Origin: Planctomycetaceae bacterium
GTDB lineage: Bacteria > Planctomycetota > Phycisphaerae > SM23-33
Assembly (NCBI GenBank): GCA_039680605.1
Contig: JBDKTA010000021.1
Location: 60,818 to 124,817 of the forward strand
Reading direction: 5' to 3'
Length of the DNA: 64,000 nucleotides
The notes under the pieces are model-generated. The model saw only the letters and a program-made list of their open reading frames with translations, had not been told where the DNA came from and did no database searches. Made by a program: the position numbers and the translations under genes. Every line of letters starts with the position of its first letter. The stretch's first letter is position 1. Positions 1 through 9,234 of this stretch are shown here, piece by piece.

Positions 1-497
1 CCGCTCTCATCTTCGTCCTGGACGTTCCGCACGATTCCGTAATCAAGCCGCCCGCCCGGACCGCTGGGGGCCTCGTCGCCGAGGTAGACGGCCAACTGGG
101 CGTAATTGTCCTTGATGACCTTGACGGCCAGGGCGTAGTCGTCGCCGGCGTTTCCGGAATTGGTGGGCAGGGCGCCGACCACCAGCGCCGGGGGCGCGTC
201 GGGCTTGATCAGAACGATCATGTCATCGGTGGTCCTCTCGCGCCCGGTGGAACATCCGCGAGTCAGCAGGAAGATCCCCGCCACTGCCACCACGGCCAGC
301 ACCATCAACCCGCCGACGATCCAACCGTTTTTAGACGCGGGCGGGGCGCCTCGGGTATAGGCGGGTCGCTGGGTGCGGGCCTGCGGCGCGGGGGCGGGCC
401 CTGCGGCGGGGGCGGGCGCCCGCGTCGCCGGCGGCGGCGGGGGGCGTCGCGGCACGGAGGGACGGGGCGGACCACCTGATCCTGGCGTTGATGTCAT
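1..497 (-). CDS. membrane-anchored protein with proline-rich N-terminus (3' end outside window)
   Basis: This frame opens at an ATG at 497 and runs leftward off the window edge without a stop, so about 165 residues are visible. An AGGAG ribosome site lies 8 nt upstream and overlaps the stop codon of the preceding gene, which argues for co-transcription. Residues 5-50 are a cytoplasmic proline/alanine-rich linker, residues 59-79 form one transmembrane segment (core VLAVVAVAGIFLL), and a charged soluble domain follows. No family is recognised. The layout suits a single-pass protein with an extracytoplasmic C-terminal domain. Codon use matches the neighbouring genes. Confidence 0.7.
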   Translation of the reverse strand, partial: MTSTPGSGGPPRPSVPRRPPPPPATRAPAPAAGPAPAPQARTQRPAYTRGAPPASKNGWIVGGLMVLAVVAVAGIFLLTRGCSTGRERTTDDMIVLIKPDAPPALVVGALPTNSGNAGDDYALAVKVIKDNYAQLAVYLGDEAPSGPGGRLDYGIVRNVQDEDES

Positions 498-508
498 GGC
501 TGAAACTC

Positions 509-3352
509 CTACGGCTGGGGCGTCGCGCCGCCCGGCGGGCGCAGGTACATCGTACCAAGGTTGCGCGGGTCATAAAAGTGCCGCGCCGCGCCCGACCAAC
601 TCGACGACTCGCTGCCGGCGGTGGCAAACCGGGCGAAATTGACGCCCCACAGGCGAGCCGTGCCCGCCTGAGCGAAAGCCGCCAGCGGAATGGCCATCTC
701 CACGCGCCACTGACCGTTCTCGCGCGCCACCGCCGCCTTGTACGCCACCGGCCAGGGGGAACACTTGCCCAGCGGGGGGCGGCACCCCACGCCGCGCTCG
801 GCCACCACCACGCCGGTGGGCTTGATCAGCAGGTGATAGAGATCCTCCGCCGACTGGGCGGTTCGACCCGGGTCCAGGATGATCTCGACGAGGTCCTCGC
901 CGCAGGCCATCAACTGCTCGTAGTGAACCGAGTTGTCGGCCCGGCTGACCAGGGAGGCGATCTGGGGCTCGTCGCAGCGGAAAGCGATGTACAGAAAGTT
1001 CTCGTCGCGCAGCACCTGCACGAGCGTCTGCCGCGCCGCCAGCGGGCTCGTGCGCCCGCGACGCCCGACCAGCGTAAACGCGCCGGCGGCGTTGGCCGGG
1101 CGGATCGGCCAGTCGCCCAATGCCCCGTCGATCGTCACCGCCGAAGCCGCCGGCAAAGCGATGACGAAGGGCACGCCGGCCGCGAAGTGCCTCTGCCGCC
1201 GCCGGTCCACCGTCACGTTCACCGGCAGCGACATCTTGCCGGTGGTTCCCGCCGGCAGCGTCGCGCCTTCGGCTGTCAGTTCGACGACCCCCCTGGTGGC
1301 CGCGGGCATGGCCAGGCGGGCGGTTGCCTTGACGTTCGTCCAGCCCGGCGGCAGATCGCCCAGGGCGGCCACGACGCTCACGTCGCGGCGGAACTCGTTG
1401 TACAGGTCCAACAGAACGCTGGCGCGCAGGCGTCCGTCGGCCAGTTCGACCACTCGGGTGCGCACCTGCTCGACGCGCACGGAGTAGACCTTCTCCTCAA
1501 ACTCCTGCCAGTCCATGCGGCGCAGTTGCACGTCATGGTCGCTGGGCGGCACGGGCGCCAGCGCCGCCTCGATCTCGACGGCCATCAACCGCCGCGCCAT
1601 CTCCCAGGCCGCCGGCTCAGCCACCCACCCGTCCAGTCTCACGTCCTGGTACTGATCGCCGGCGGCAGCCACCCCGGCGTATCGGGCCATCGCCCTGGCC
1701 AGCGAGTCGGCCAGGTCCTGGCGCTTGCGTTGGCGGAGCAGCCACAGGTACGCGATGTCCTGCAGCCCGCGGCGCAGTCGCTTGAGCCGCACCGAGGGCA
1801 GGACCTCGTCGCCGCGCCCGACGGCGTTTCCGGGATAGAACAGCCTTGCCTCGGCGCCGGCGGCGGTGGCGTACGGATCGGCCGGCCAGTTCATCACCTC
1901 GCCGATGAGCAGCCCCGTGCAGTCATATCGCATGGCGAACCAGGGAATCGCCCGCGCGTCGCAGGGCGTCGAGACCACCCCCAAGGCCGGCGTGTAAGGC
2001 GGTTGGCCGGGCGTGAACCACAACCCCGCCAGACGCCTGGAGCCCTGGCCCGGCGACACCGGCGCCGGGTCGAAAAACTCGCCGCTGGGACAGTGAATGT
2101 CGACCAGCGAGGCGTACTCTTTGGGCGCGGTCCATCCGGTCGGCTGGGGGGGATTGGCCGGCAGCGTCGAGAGGATCGGCAGTTCCGCGCCGGCGGCCCG
2201 GACCAGCTTCGCCAGGGAGATGAATTGGTCATAGGCCGCCGCGTCGGCGCCGCCGCGCCGCGGCCAGACGAACAGGCGCCCGCTGTCCTTGGCCAGGGCC
2301 TGGGCGTGCTTGCCGCACTGGGCCAGAATCTGCGCGGCCGTCTCGCGGTAGGTGGCGCTGTCCGCTCCGCCATAGGGGCGGCTGGGAGGCCAGGCCTCGC
2401 TGAAGGGGATCGGCCAGGCCGCAACAGCGACGCGGTCGTCGAACGCCGTGCCGCTGAGGTAAGGCAGCACCACCGCGTCGTATTCGGTCCAGTCGAGCTT
2501 GACCTTTCCGGTCAGGTCGCGCTTGAGCAGCGGCGTCATCGTCGTGTCGAACAGGTCCAGGCGGTGGGCGTGGCCGAGGCGCATCAGTTGACGCATGAGC
2601 ACCAGCCCGCGCTTGACCTGCGGGTGCTGCAGGTCCATCCGCACCGGGACGAACGGCACGCCGTCGCGCTGGATGAACCGCGAGAACAGGGCCTTGTGGT
2701 CGAAGCCCCCCACCGCCGCCAGCGGACGCGCGTCGGGAAGGACGAATCCGTACACCTTAAGTTTGATCGGCCGCACCGCGTCGGCGCGACCTGCCGCCGA
2801 GACCGTCAGCGACCCGCTGTAATCGCCCGCACGGGCGCTGCCGGGCACGGCCAAATCCACCCAGACCACCAGCCGCCGCTGCGGGTCCAGCGCCGGACCG
2901 ATGTCCGGGGCCTCCATCGGCACCAGCGCGTCGTAATGCGTCACCGGCTCGGGAACCTTCTCGGCCAGTCGCAGATACCATGCCGGATAGCTCGTGACGC
3001 GCACGGGCAAGGCCTGGAATGCGCTGAATCGCGCCGCAGCGATCCGCGCGCCGCCGGGACCGGACAGCTCGCCCAGGCGGACCTTGATGTCGCGCAGCTC
3101 GCCGGCGTCGGCGTCGATGACGACCTGGAAACTGACCGTCTCATTGGCCGCGGCGAATAGATTGACCGACTGCATGTCGGCGTCGACGACGATCGGATCG
3201 ACGAAGGGCTTGGTCTGATCCGTCAGTGCGGCCATATCGCTGGCGACCCAGACCGCCGGCGCCGTCCCGACACGCCGCCCGCACCCGCCTGCCGCCGCCA
3301 GCGCCAAGCCGATCGCCGCCCATACCAGAATGCCCGAGCGTTCTGCTATCAC
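509..3352 (-). CDS. lipoprotein, DUF4091/GH123-like glycoside hydrolase with C-terminal CBM9-like domain
   Basis: This is a predicted exported lipoprotein of 947 residues. The GTG start at 3352 is chosen because it gives a clean signal peptide with a lipobox (LAAAGGC, lipidated Cys about residue 24); starts further upstream would run through an interspersed repeat. The N-terminal part is beta-rich (motif ETVSFQVVIDA). Residues about 490-545 carry the DUF4091 signature (RGLQDIAYLWLL), found in GH123-type enzymes. From about residue 740 a CBM9/DOMON-like sandwich begins at IDGALGDWP. The family usually acts on amino-sugar glycans at the cell surface; the substrate here is not determinable. It sits directly upstream of the membrane-anchored gene at the window edge. 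Confidence 0.75.
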   Translation of the reverse strand: MIAERSGILVWAAIGLALAAAGGCGRRVGTAPAVWVASDMAALTDQTKPFVDPIVVDADMQSVNLFAAANETVSFQVVIDADAGELRDIKVRLGELSGPGGARIAAARFSAFQALPVRVTSYPAWYLRLAEKVPEPVTHYDALVPMEAPDIGPALDPQRRLVVWVDLAVPGSARAGDYSGSLTVSAAGRADAVRPIKLKVYGFVLPDARPLAAVGGFDHKALFSRFIQRDGVPFVPVRMDLQHPQVKRGLVLMRQLMRLGHAHRLDLFDTTMTPLLKRDLTGKVKLDWTEYDAVVLPYLSGTAFDDRVAVAAWPIPFSEAWPPSRPYGGADSATYRETAAQILAQCGKHAQALAKDSGRLFVWPRRGGADAAAYDQFISLAKLVRAAGAELPILSTLPANPPQPTGWTAPKEYASLVDIHCPSGEFFDPAPVSPGQGSRRLAGLWFTPGQPPYTPALGVVSTPCDARAIPWFAMRYDCTGLLIGEVMNWPADPYATAAGAEARLFYPGNAVGRGDEVLPSVRLKRLRRGLQDIAYLWLLRQRKRQDLADSLARAMARYAGVAAAGDQYQDVRLDGWVAEPAAWEMARRLMAVEIEAALAPVPPSDHDVQLRRMDWQEFEEKVYSVRVEQVRTRVVELADGRLRASVLLDLYNEFRRDVSVVAALGDLPPGWTNVKATARLAMPAATRGVVELTAEGATLPAGTTGKMSLPVNVTVDRRRQRHFAAGVPFVIALPAASAVTIDGALGDWPIRPANAAGAFTLVGRRGRTSPLAARQTLVQVLRDENFLYIAFRCDEPQIASLVSRADNSVHYEQLMACGEDLVEIILDPGRTAQSAEDLYHLLIKPTGVVVAERGVGCRPPLGKCSPWPVAYKAAVARENGQWRVEMAIPLAAFAQAGTARLWGVNFARFATAGSESSSWSGAARHFYDPRNLGTMYLRPPGGATPQP

Positions 3353-3401
3353 GCCGGCATTGTACCGGTGAAGCCTTGGACGAACCAGTCTGTAGCGGCC
3401 G

Positions 3402-3437
3402 GCCATGGCGACCCGCTTCGCGTGTCGCCATGCCACC
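3402..3437. repeat. palindromic repeat, GCCATGGC family (family A)
   Basis: An inverted repeat in which CATGGCGACCCGC is followed by a short spacer and GTGTCGCCATG. The same palindrome recurs at 12.5, 14.1 and 16.4 kb and inside gspK and gspI. Confidence 0.7.
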
Positions 3438-3455
3438 CGATACGAATGTGCTGCC

Positions 3456-5780
3456 CTACGGCCGCGTCGCCGGCGCCGTTGCCGTCGCCGGGCGCGTCTG
3501 GGAGTGGGGAATCTGCGGCGCCCAGGGCAGGGCGTAGATCGTCAGCGTCGGCCACTGGGTCGGGAACGGGTACGCCTGCCAGCCGCGCCTGCCTTGGGTG
3601 CTCGATGCCGCCGTTGTCGCCGGGGCGGTGGCGGTGGCAGCGGTGGCTGTCGCCGGGCGCGTGGCGCTCTCGGAGCGATATTGTTCCTGTTCCACCCGCA
3701 GACCCAGCGGCTTCAATTGGTCCAGCACCACCAGGCCGGCGGGGCGTCCTTTGGCCCAGCGTTCGAAGAGGTCCTCGCTCAAGGGCGAGGGATAGCCGAT
3801 CGTGACCGCCTGCGACCAGATCTGCTCCCAGTTGACGACGATGTACGAAAGATCCTTCTGCTTCAGAGCCGCCAGCAACTGCGGCCCACTGACGCCGGCG
3901 CGGGCCTGCTCGGCCAGCCATTGCCCGTCGAAGGGCGAAGCGTACAGCGACTTCGGCGGATAGGCGAAAACCCGCGGGTCGCCCAGGATGAGCGATCGCC
4001 TGTCGGCGGGAGGACCGACCAGCACGATCAGCCCGCCGTCGGTCCGCGCGGGGGTGGGGATCACCACCTCGCTGTGGGCCTCGATCGGCGCGCCCGGACG
4101 GGCCGGCACGTCCGCGCTGACAAAGAAGAACACCCCACCTGCCGTCACGAGATTCACCAGCACCGCCATCGCCGTGACCGCCACGGCCGGCGCCATGCCC
4201 CAGGGCCCCGTCGAGGGGCGATCGGCACTCTTGTTAAACGGGCTGACCTGAACCTGCGCCAGGCGAGCCAGCACGCCGGCCGCCAGCAGCGACAGCGGCA
4301 CCATGACCGGCACGATCCGCTCCATCGCCATCGACGGCGTCAGCAGCGCCCAGCAGAGCAATTGAGCCCCAGCGGTGATCGCCAGCAGCCACTCCCAGGC
4401 CGGCGATCCGGGCGTGGCGATCACGGCGCACAGCGCCGCCAGCGCCACCACCAGGGTAACCACGCCCAGCAGATCGCTGGAACTGTAAGCGACGAAATTC
4501 CTGTAAAAGAGCAGCGCCCGCGACGGGGGCTCCGGCTCGGTCCACCCCGGCGGCGAGGGCACCGGCGCCCCGGGAGGCACGCTATGAGCGCTGAGCCACC
4601 GCTGCTGCTGCTCCTGGCTCCAGTGCGATCGGCCGAAGGTCTGCGTCATGCGAGGGAAGAACGGGTTGCTCGTGTAGGCCGCCGCGCGGATCATCCACGG
4701 GGCCATCATGATCAGGATGCCCGCCACGGCCAGGCCCGCGTGCCCCGCCCGCCGGCGAACCAGCATGTAGGCCCCCGCCACCGCCAGCGCCGGCAGCACC
4801 ACGGGCACGAACGCCTCGTGACCGGTCGACCACGCCGCCCCCAGCATCGCGCCGATGCAGACGGCGCCCTGCCACCGGCGTTCCAGCGACCACTGGCGCA
4901 TCCACAGCACCGCCAGCGTCAGATAACACACGACCGCCAGGTCCGGTCCGCCGGCCCAGCCGAGCATCAGCAGCATCGGCGTCGAGACGATCATCGCCGA
5001 CGCCAGGCGCCATCGCAGCGTCTCTTCCCCCTTAAGCGCGGCGACGATCCCCGCCACCGCCAGCACGCCGAACCCGCCCTGGATGAACTTGGCCAGGTAC
5101 ATGCCCTCGTGCGCCCCGCCGCGCAGCGCCATCGCCAGCAGCGAAAGCATCTGCGTCGTCAGCGGCTCGTAGCTGAAACTGTTGTGCGCCAACCCGCCGA
5201 CGTGCTGGGCCAGGTAGTACTCTCGCGGAATCTCAAGGTCGCGCCACAGCGTCTCCATCGCCGCCGGGAAGTTCACCCACAGCGCGTTCTGACGGCACGC
5301 CCCGACCAACCACACGCCGCCCGCGGCCGCCAGCGCCAACCACACCATCGCCCGGCTGTCAAAGCTCGACGCCACGCGCCACGTCTCAAGATGCCGCCGC
5401 CCCTGCCACGCCGCCAGCAAAACACCCCCGGCCAGCAGCGGCCACCAGATCCACATCTTCATCAGGCCCGGTACGGCCGTCCCCGCCAGCATCATCACCG
5501 CCGCGAGCAACCACAGGCCGATCGCCGAAGCCGTCACCACCCGCAGCCCCAGCGGCGCCGATGCGTCGAGCCAGCGGCGGACGATGAGGTATCCGTACCC
5601 GCCGGCGGCGACGAACACGACCGCCGCGGCGACCCCCTCCAGCGCCGTCAGCACCACCAGCATCATCAGGGGCTTGGAGAGGCCATAGACCCACATGGGC
5701 ATGACCAGGGCGGCGATGACGATCAGGGAGATCAGCATCGGCCGCGAGAGCGTCCCGAAAGGCGAAGGTTTTGTTGTCAC
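3456..5780 (-). CDS. polytopic membrane protein, glycosyltransferase-39-like topology
   Basis: An integral membrane protein of about 774 residues with a dozen or more hydrophobic segments, followed by a soluble C-terminal domain. The GTG start at 5780 is preferred because it overlaps the ABC transporter stop by four bases (GTGA), indicating translational coupling. A large loop after the first few helices includes acidic and aromatic residues (NFPAAMETLWRDLEIP), resembling ArnT/PMT-type (GT39) lipid-linked glycosyltransferases, but no catalytic motif can be assigned with certainty. The last 60 residues are an Ala/Thr/Pro low-complexity linker with a short tail. Coupling to an exporter suggests a role in envelope glycan or lipid assembly. 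This is an inference. Confidence 0.7.
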   Translation of the reverse strand: MTTKPSPFGTLSRPMLISLIVIAALVMPMWVYGLSKPLMMLVVLTALEGVAAAVVFVAAGGYGYLIVRRWLDASAPLGLRVVTASAIGLWLLAAVMMLAGTAVPGLMKMWIWWPLLAGGVLLAAWQGRRHLETWRVASSFDSRAMVWLALAAAGGVWLVGACRQNALWVNFPAAMETLWRDLEIPREYYLAQHVGGLAHNSFSYEPLTTQMLSLLAMALRGGAHEGMYLAKFIQGGFGVLAVAGIVAALKGEETLRWRLASAMIVSTPMLLMLGWAGGPDLAVVCYLTLAVLWMRQWSLERRWQGAVCIGAMLGAAWSTGHEAFVPVVLPALAVAGAYMLVRRRAGHAGLAVAGILIMMAPWMIRAAAYTSNPFFPRMTQTFGRSHWSQEQQQRWLSAHSVPPGAPVPSPPGWTEPEPPSRALLFYRNFVAYSSSDLLGVVTLVVALAALCAVIATPGSPAWEWLLAITAGAQLLCWALLTPSMAMERIVPVMVPLSLLAAGVLARLAQVQVSPFNKSADRPSTGPWGMAPAVAVTAMAVLVNLVTAGGVFFFVSADVPARPGAPIEAHSEVVIPTPARTDGGLIVLVGPPADRRSLILGDPRVFAYPPKSLYASPFDGQWLAEQARAGVSGPQLLAALKQKDLSYIVVNWEQIWSQAVTIGYPSPLSEDLFERWAKGRPAGLVVLDQLKPLGLRVEQEQYRSESATRPATATAATATAPATTAASSTQGRRGWQAYPFPTQWPTLTIYALPWAPQIPHSQTRPATATAPATRP

Positions 5781-7945
5781 CGCCGGTGCCCCGAGGAATC
5801 GAGAAATTGCGTTTCGTAAAGCTGGCGATAGAGCCCGCACCGCGCCAGCAGTTCTTCATGGCGTCCACTGTCGATCATGCGCCCGCCGTCCATGACGACG
5901 ATGCGGTCGGCGCTGAGCACCGTGGCGAAGCGGTGGGCGACGATCAGCGTCGTGCGCCCGCGGATGACGTCCTGCATCGCCTGGTGGATGCGCCGTTCGC
6001 TGTCGCCGTCGACCTGGCTCATGGCCTCGTCGAAGATCAGGATCGCCGGGTCGCGCAGCACCGCCCGGGCGATGGCGATGCGCTGCTTCTGCCCGCCCGA
6101 CAGCGTCGTGCCGTGTTCGCCCACGATGGTATCATAGCCGTCCTTCATGTCCCGCACGAACTCGTCGACGAAGGCCTTGCGCGCGGCGGCCTCGATCTGC
6201 TCGCGCGTGGCGTCGGGGCGCCCGTAGGCGATATTGTCCGCGATCGTGGCGTGAAAAAGCACCGCGTCCTGCGTGACCACGGCGATCTGTTGGCGCAGCG
6301 AGCGGATCTGGACGGCGGCAACGTCCTGTCCGTCGACCGTGATGCGCCCGCTGTCGGGGTCCAGCAACCGAGGCACCATCGACACCAGCGTCGTCTTGCC
6401 CGAGCCATTGGGCCCGACAAACGCCACCACGTGCCCGGCGGCGATGTCCAGCTTGATGTTCTCCAACGCCTGCGTGGCCGCCCCGGGATAACGGAACGAG
6501 ATGTTGTCGAAGGCGAGGCTTCGACCCAGACGAGCCAGCGGTTTGGCGGAGGGAAATTCCTTTTCAACGTTCTGGTCGTGCAGCTCGAAGATGCGCTGCG
6601 CCCCGGCGTCGGCGCGGTGAAATCGCGTGGCGATCTTCGAGAGCTTGCGCATCGGGTCGAACATGCCCGTCAGCAGGGCGATCCACAGCGCCAGCTTGTC
6701 GGCCGACATCGTCTGGAGCACCAGCACCCAGTATCCCGCCAGGCAGGCGGCGCCCAGACCGGCCAGGAACCCCAGCACCTCGATCATGGGCGAGCTGGCC
6801 GAATCGATCCGCGCCATCCGGCGCTGCTGCTTGTAGACCGCCGCGTTGATGTTCTTGAACCGCCCCTCTTCCGCCGGTTCCATCGTGTAGGCCTTGACCA
6901 CCCGAACGCCCGTGAGCGTTTCCTCCAGGCGACCGAGCATGCGGGACCAGCCCTCCAGCGCCTTGCGGCTGGCACGCTTCATCGCCTTGGCCAGCAGGCG
7001 GATCATGCCAAAGACCATCGGGCCGATGATCAGCGACATCAGCGTCAACTTCCAGGAAACCATGAAGGCGCCAATGATGCAGCCGATAGCCTTGAGCGGT
7101 TCGACGACGGTGATGCCCAGCAGCGTTTCCTGCCCCTGGGCCACTTCGCTGGTATCGGCGATGAACCGGCTCATGGTGTCGCTGGAGCCGTGCTGTGAGA
7201 AATAGGTCATCGGAAGGCGCAGCGTAATGCCATAGTTTTCGCAGCGGATGTCCATGCAGGCGCGAAAGACGCTCGTCTGAACCAGGTAATCCTGGAAAAA
7301 CCGCAGGACGTTGCGCAGCACGGTGATGGTCAGGCTGGCCATCACCAACCACAGAAACATCTGGTAGCGCCCCTGCTGGATGTCCTGGAACGTCCCGGTC
7401 GGCTCGGGAATGGCCTTGGCCACCTCCCCCAGCAGACGCGTACTGGCCTGCTCATGCCCCAGCGTCGCGCGCAGCGTGGACGACTGCCGCCGGTATAGAT
7501 CGTACACCCGCAGCGACACCGTCTGACCGGGCGGCATGGCCGCCAGTTCCCGCACCAGGCGGTCGGCCCGCATCACGCGGTGGTCGTCCCGGCGGTCTTC
7601 AATGCCCACCAACCACACGTTTTCTCTGAGCCCGGCCGCGGCGGCCGCGCCGTCCTTGTTCACCTTCACCACGTCGACGACCATCAGGACGGTCTGCCCG
7701 TCGATGGGCGGCATGTCGGGAGGGACCACGTGCTGCACGACCGTGACGCCCAGTCGGTCTTCGACCACCGAGTTCCAGGCCCAACCGTGCAGCCCCTCAG
7801 GCGTCATCAGGACCTTGATGCCCGGCGGAATCAGCGCGAACCCGCCGCTCCAGAGCAGCGCGATCAGCGCCGCGCAGAAAATGGACACGCCCACCCGCCA
7901 GCGGTAGGGTTTGAGGTAGCCCAGCGATCGAAAGAAATATCTCAT
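5777..7945 (-). CDS. ABC exporter (MsbA-type half transporter) with PDZ-like insert
   Basis: A fused membrane and ATPase half-transporter of 722 residues, expected to work as a homodimer in the inner membrane exporting a lipid or peptide. The nucleotide-binding domain is intact: Walker A GPNGSGKTT about residue 512, signature LSGGQKQR about 615, Walker B ILIFDE about 635, and a following H-loop. The unusual part is residues about 55-148, between the first and second transmembrane helices. There VVKVNKDGAAAAAGL and PPGQTVSLRVY read like a PDZ fold that would sit outside the membrane. Typical MsbA proteins are about 580 residues and lack this. The gene overlaps the polytopic protein downstream. 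Confidence 0.9.
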   Translation of the reverse strand: MRYFFRSLGYLKPYRWRVGVSIFCAALIALLWSGGFALIPPGIKVLMTPEGLHGWAWNSVVEDRLGVTVVQHVVPPDMPPIDGQTVLMVVDVVKVNKDGAAAAAGLRENVWLVGIEDRRDDHRVMRADRLVRELAAMPPGQTVSLRVYDLYRRQSSTLRATLGHEQASTRLLGEVAKAIPEPTGTFQDIQQGRYQMFLWLVMASLTITVLRNVLRFFQDYLVQTSVFRACMDIRCENYGITLRLPMTYFSQHGSSDTMSRFIADTSEVAQGQETLLGITVVEPLKAIGCIIGAFMVSWKLTLMSLIIGPMVFGMIRLLAKAMKRASRKALEGWSRMLGRLEETLTGVRVVKAYTMEPAEEGRFKNINAAVYKQQRRMARIDSASSPMIEVLGFLAGLGAACLAGYWVLVLQTMSADKLALWIALLTGMFDPMRKLSKIATRFHRADAGAQRIFELHDQNVEKEFPSAKPLARLGRSLAFDNISFRYPGAATQALENIKLDIAAGHVVAFVGPNGSGKTTLVSMVPRLLDPDSGRITVDGQDVAAVQIRSLRQQIAVVTQDAVLFHATIADNIAYGRPDATREQIEAAARKAFVDEFVRDMKDGYDTIVGEHGTTLSGGQKQRIAIARAVLRDPAILIFDEAMSQVDGDSERRIHQAMQDVIRGRTTLIVAHRFATVLSADRIVVMDGGRMIDSGRHEELLARCGLYRQLYETQFLDSSGHRR

Positions 7946-7995
7946 GGGGAAGATTGGTTATACGCTCAAAACTCGCCGAAAGCAATCCATCCTCG

Positions 7996-8107
7996 TTCAC
8001 CGCGGAGAACGCAGAGAACGCGGAGCAAAGAAGAGACAGGGAAAAGATGGTTCTTGTTTCTTCTTCTTTGTGTCTTCTCTGCGGCCTCTGCGATCTCCGC
8101 GGTGAAT
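7996..8107. repeat. inverted pair of CACCGCRGAG repeats (family C)
   Basis: The left arm reads CACCGCGGAGAACGCAGAG and the right arm CTCTGCGATCTCCGCGGTG, separated by AT-rich sequence. The pair can form a long hairpin between the exporter gene and holB. Related arms occur at 14.05, 55.08 and 56.39 kb. Confidence 0.7.
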
Positions 8108-8124
8108 CTCCCCATCAGCGCGTT

Positions 8125-9234
8125 CTAGACCCGCAGCGGCGCCGCCGAGGCGCAGGTGATAACCACGTTATCCCAGACGGTCTTGTGATTGACGTTGCGC
8201 CACAGCAGTTCCTCGAACTGCGCGAAATGCTCGATGATGCGGCAGAGCTGGTCGCCGCTGAACCGCTGGGCAATCGCCCGCACCGCCTGGGCCTGGTCGG
8301 CGTTGATCAGCGGGCGGTCGCTGCCCGCCGACAGCGCCAGGGCGTCCTGGTAGACGCTGGCCGTTATCTCGAGCATCGCCCCGGTCGCCTGGCGAACCGC
8401 CAGGTTCTTGCTCATCGTGCTGCCGTCGGCACGCTTGCTGGCCGAGACCGTCGCGTTGGCCAGCTTGTCGACGATCGCCGTGAGCTCCTCGCCCAGCTCG
8501 ACGTCGCCGCCGGGGCCCAGCGCGGCCAATCGGTCCAGGATGTCACGCTTGACGCCATAGAGCCCCTGGGCCGACATCGCGATCGACCGCCCCAGCGACC
8601 CGCCGGTGACGGCCGACCAGAAGCGGGCCTCGTCCGCCTCGATGCCGCTTTCGACCAGGCGCTGGGTGACGAAATCGTGCGGCAGGAGGTTAAACCGGAT
8701 CAGGCGGCAGCGGCTGAGCGTCGTGGGCAGGAGCTGCTCGGTCTGGCTGGAGATGAGGATGATCGTCACGCCCGGCGGGGGTTCTTCGAGCGTCTTGAGC
8801 AGCGAGTTCTGGGCATCCTGGCTCATCAGCTCGGCTTCGAGCACGACAAAGACCTTGCCCCGCCCGCGGGCCGACGCCCGCATCGCCGGCTCAATCAGAA
8901 AGCTGTCGATCACGTCGATGCCCAGCTCCTGCATGACGCGGTTGCGAACTTGCACGTCTTCGTGAAAAGCCGCCAGCTCCTTGTAGACCAGGTTGAAGTC
9001 CGGATGAGCCCCGGCGTTCATCATCCGACAGCTTGGGCAGGCGTTGCAGGCGGAAAGACACGTCCCTTTTTCTTCGCACAGCAGGACCTTGGCCAGGGCC
9101 GTCGCGGTGGTTTGCCTGCCGACGCCCTCGGGGCCTGCAAAGATGAGCCCGTGGGGCAGGCGCTCGGCCGCCATCGCCTGGCGAAGGTCGGCCACCGCTT
9201 GTTCCTGAGCCACGATCTGGTCGAGGTCGATCAT
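8125..9234 (-). CDS. holB: DNA polymerase III delta' subunit
   Basis: Clamp-loader subunit of the replicative polymerase, 369 residues. The ATG at 9234 overlaps the tmk stop (ATGA). The N-terminal AAA+ module has a degenerate Walker A (GPEGVGRQTT, lacking the usual lysine), as in delta' proteins that do not hydrolyse ATP. A four-cysteine zinc module follows (CLSACNACPSC). The SRC motif (TTLSRCRLIRF), which supplies the arginine finger, is present, and EEPPPG is conserved. The C-terminal part is the helical collar domain. Pairing of tmk with holB is a common bacterial arrangement and supports the call. Confidence 0.93.
   Translation of the reverse strand: MIDLDQIVAQEQAVADLRQAMAAERLPHGLIFAGPEGVGRQTTATALAKVLLCEEKGTCLSACNACPSCRMMNAGAHPDFNLVYKELAAFHEDVQVRNRVMQELGIDVIDSFLIEPAMRASARGRGKVFVVLEAELMSQDAQNSLLKTLEEPPPGVTIILISSQTEQLLPTTLSRCRLIRFNLLPHDFVTQRLVESGIEADEARFWSAVTGGSLGRSIAMSAQGLYGVKRDILDRLAALGPGGDVELGEELTAIVDKLANATVSASKRADGSTMSKNLAVRQATGAMLEITASVYQDALALSAGSDRPLINADQAQAVRAIAQRFSGDQLCRIIEHFAQFEELLWRNVNHKTVWDNVVITCASAAPLRV

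Noticed and set aside
488..3160. Plus-strand 890-codon frame opposite the DUF4091 lipoprotein
   Set aside because: A high-GC shadow frame; the composition is Arg/Ala/Gln-rich without motifs, while the minus strand encodes recognisable domains.
3405..5819. Plus-strand 804-codon frame opposite the polytopic membrane protein
   Set aside because: Shadow frame rich in Arg, His and Gln; no domain pattern, and the membrane protein on the other strand is convincing.
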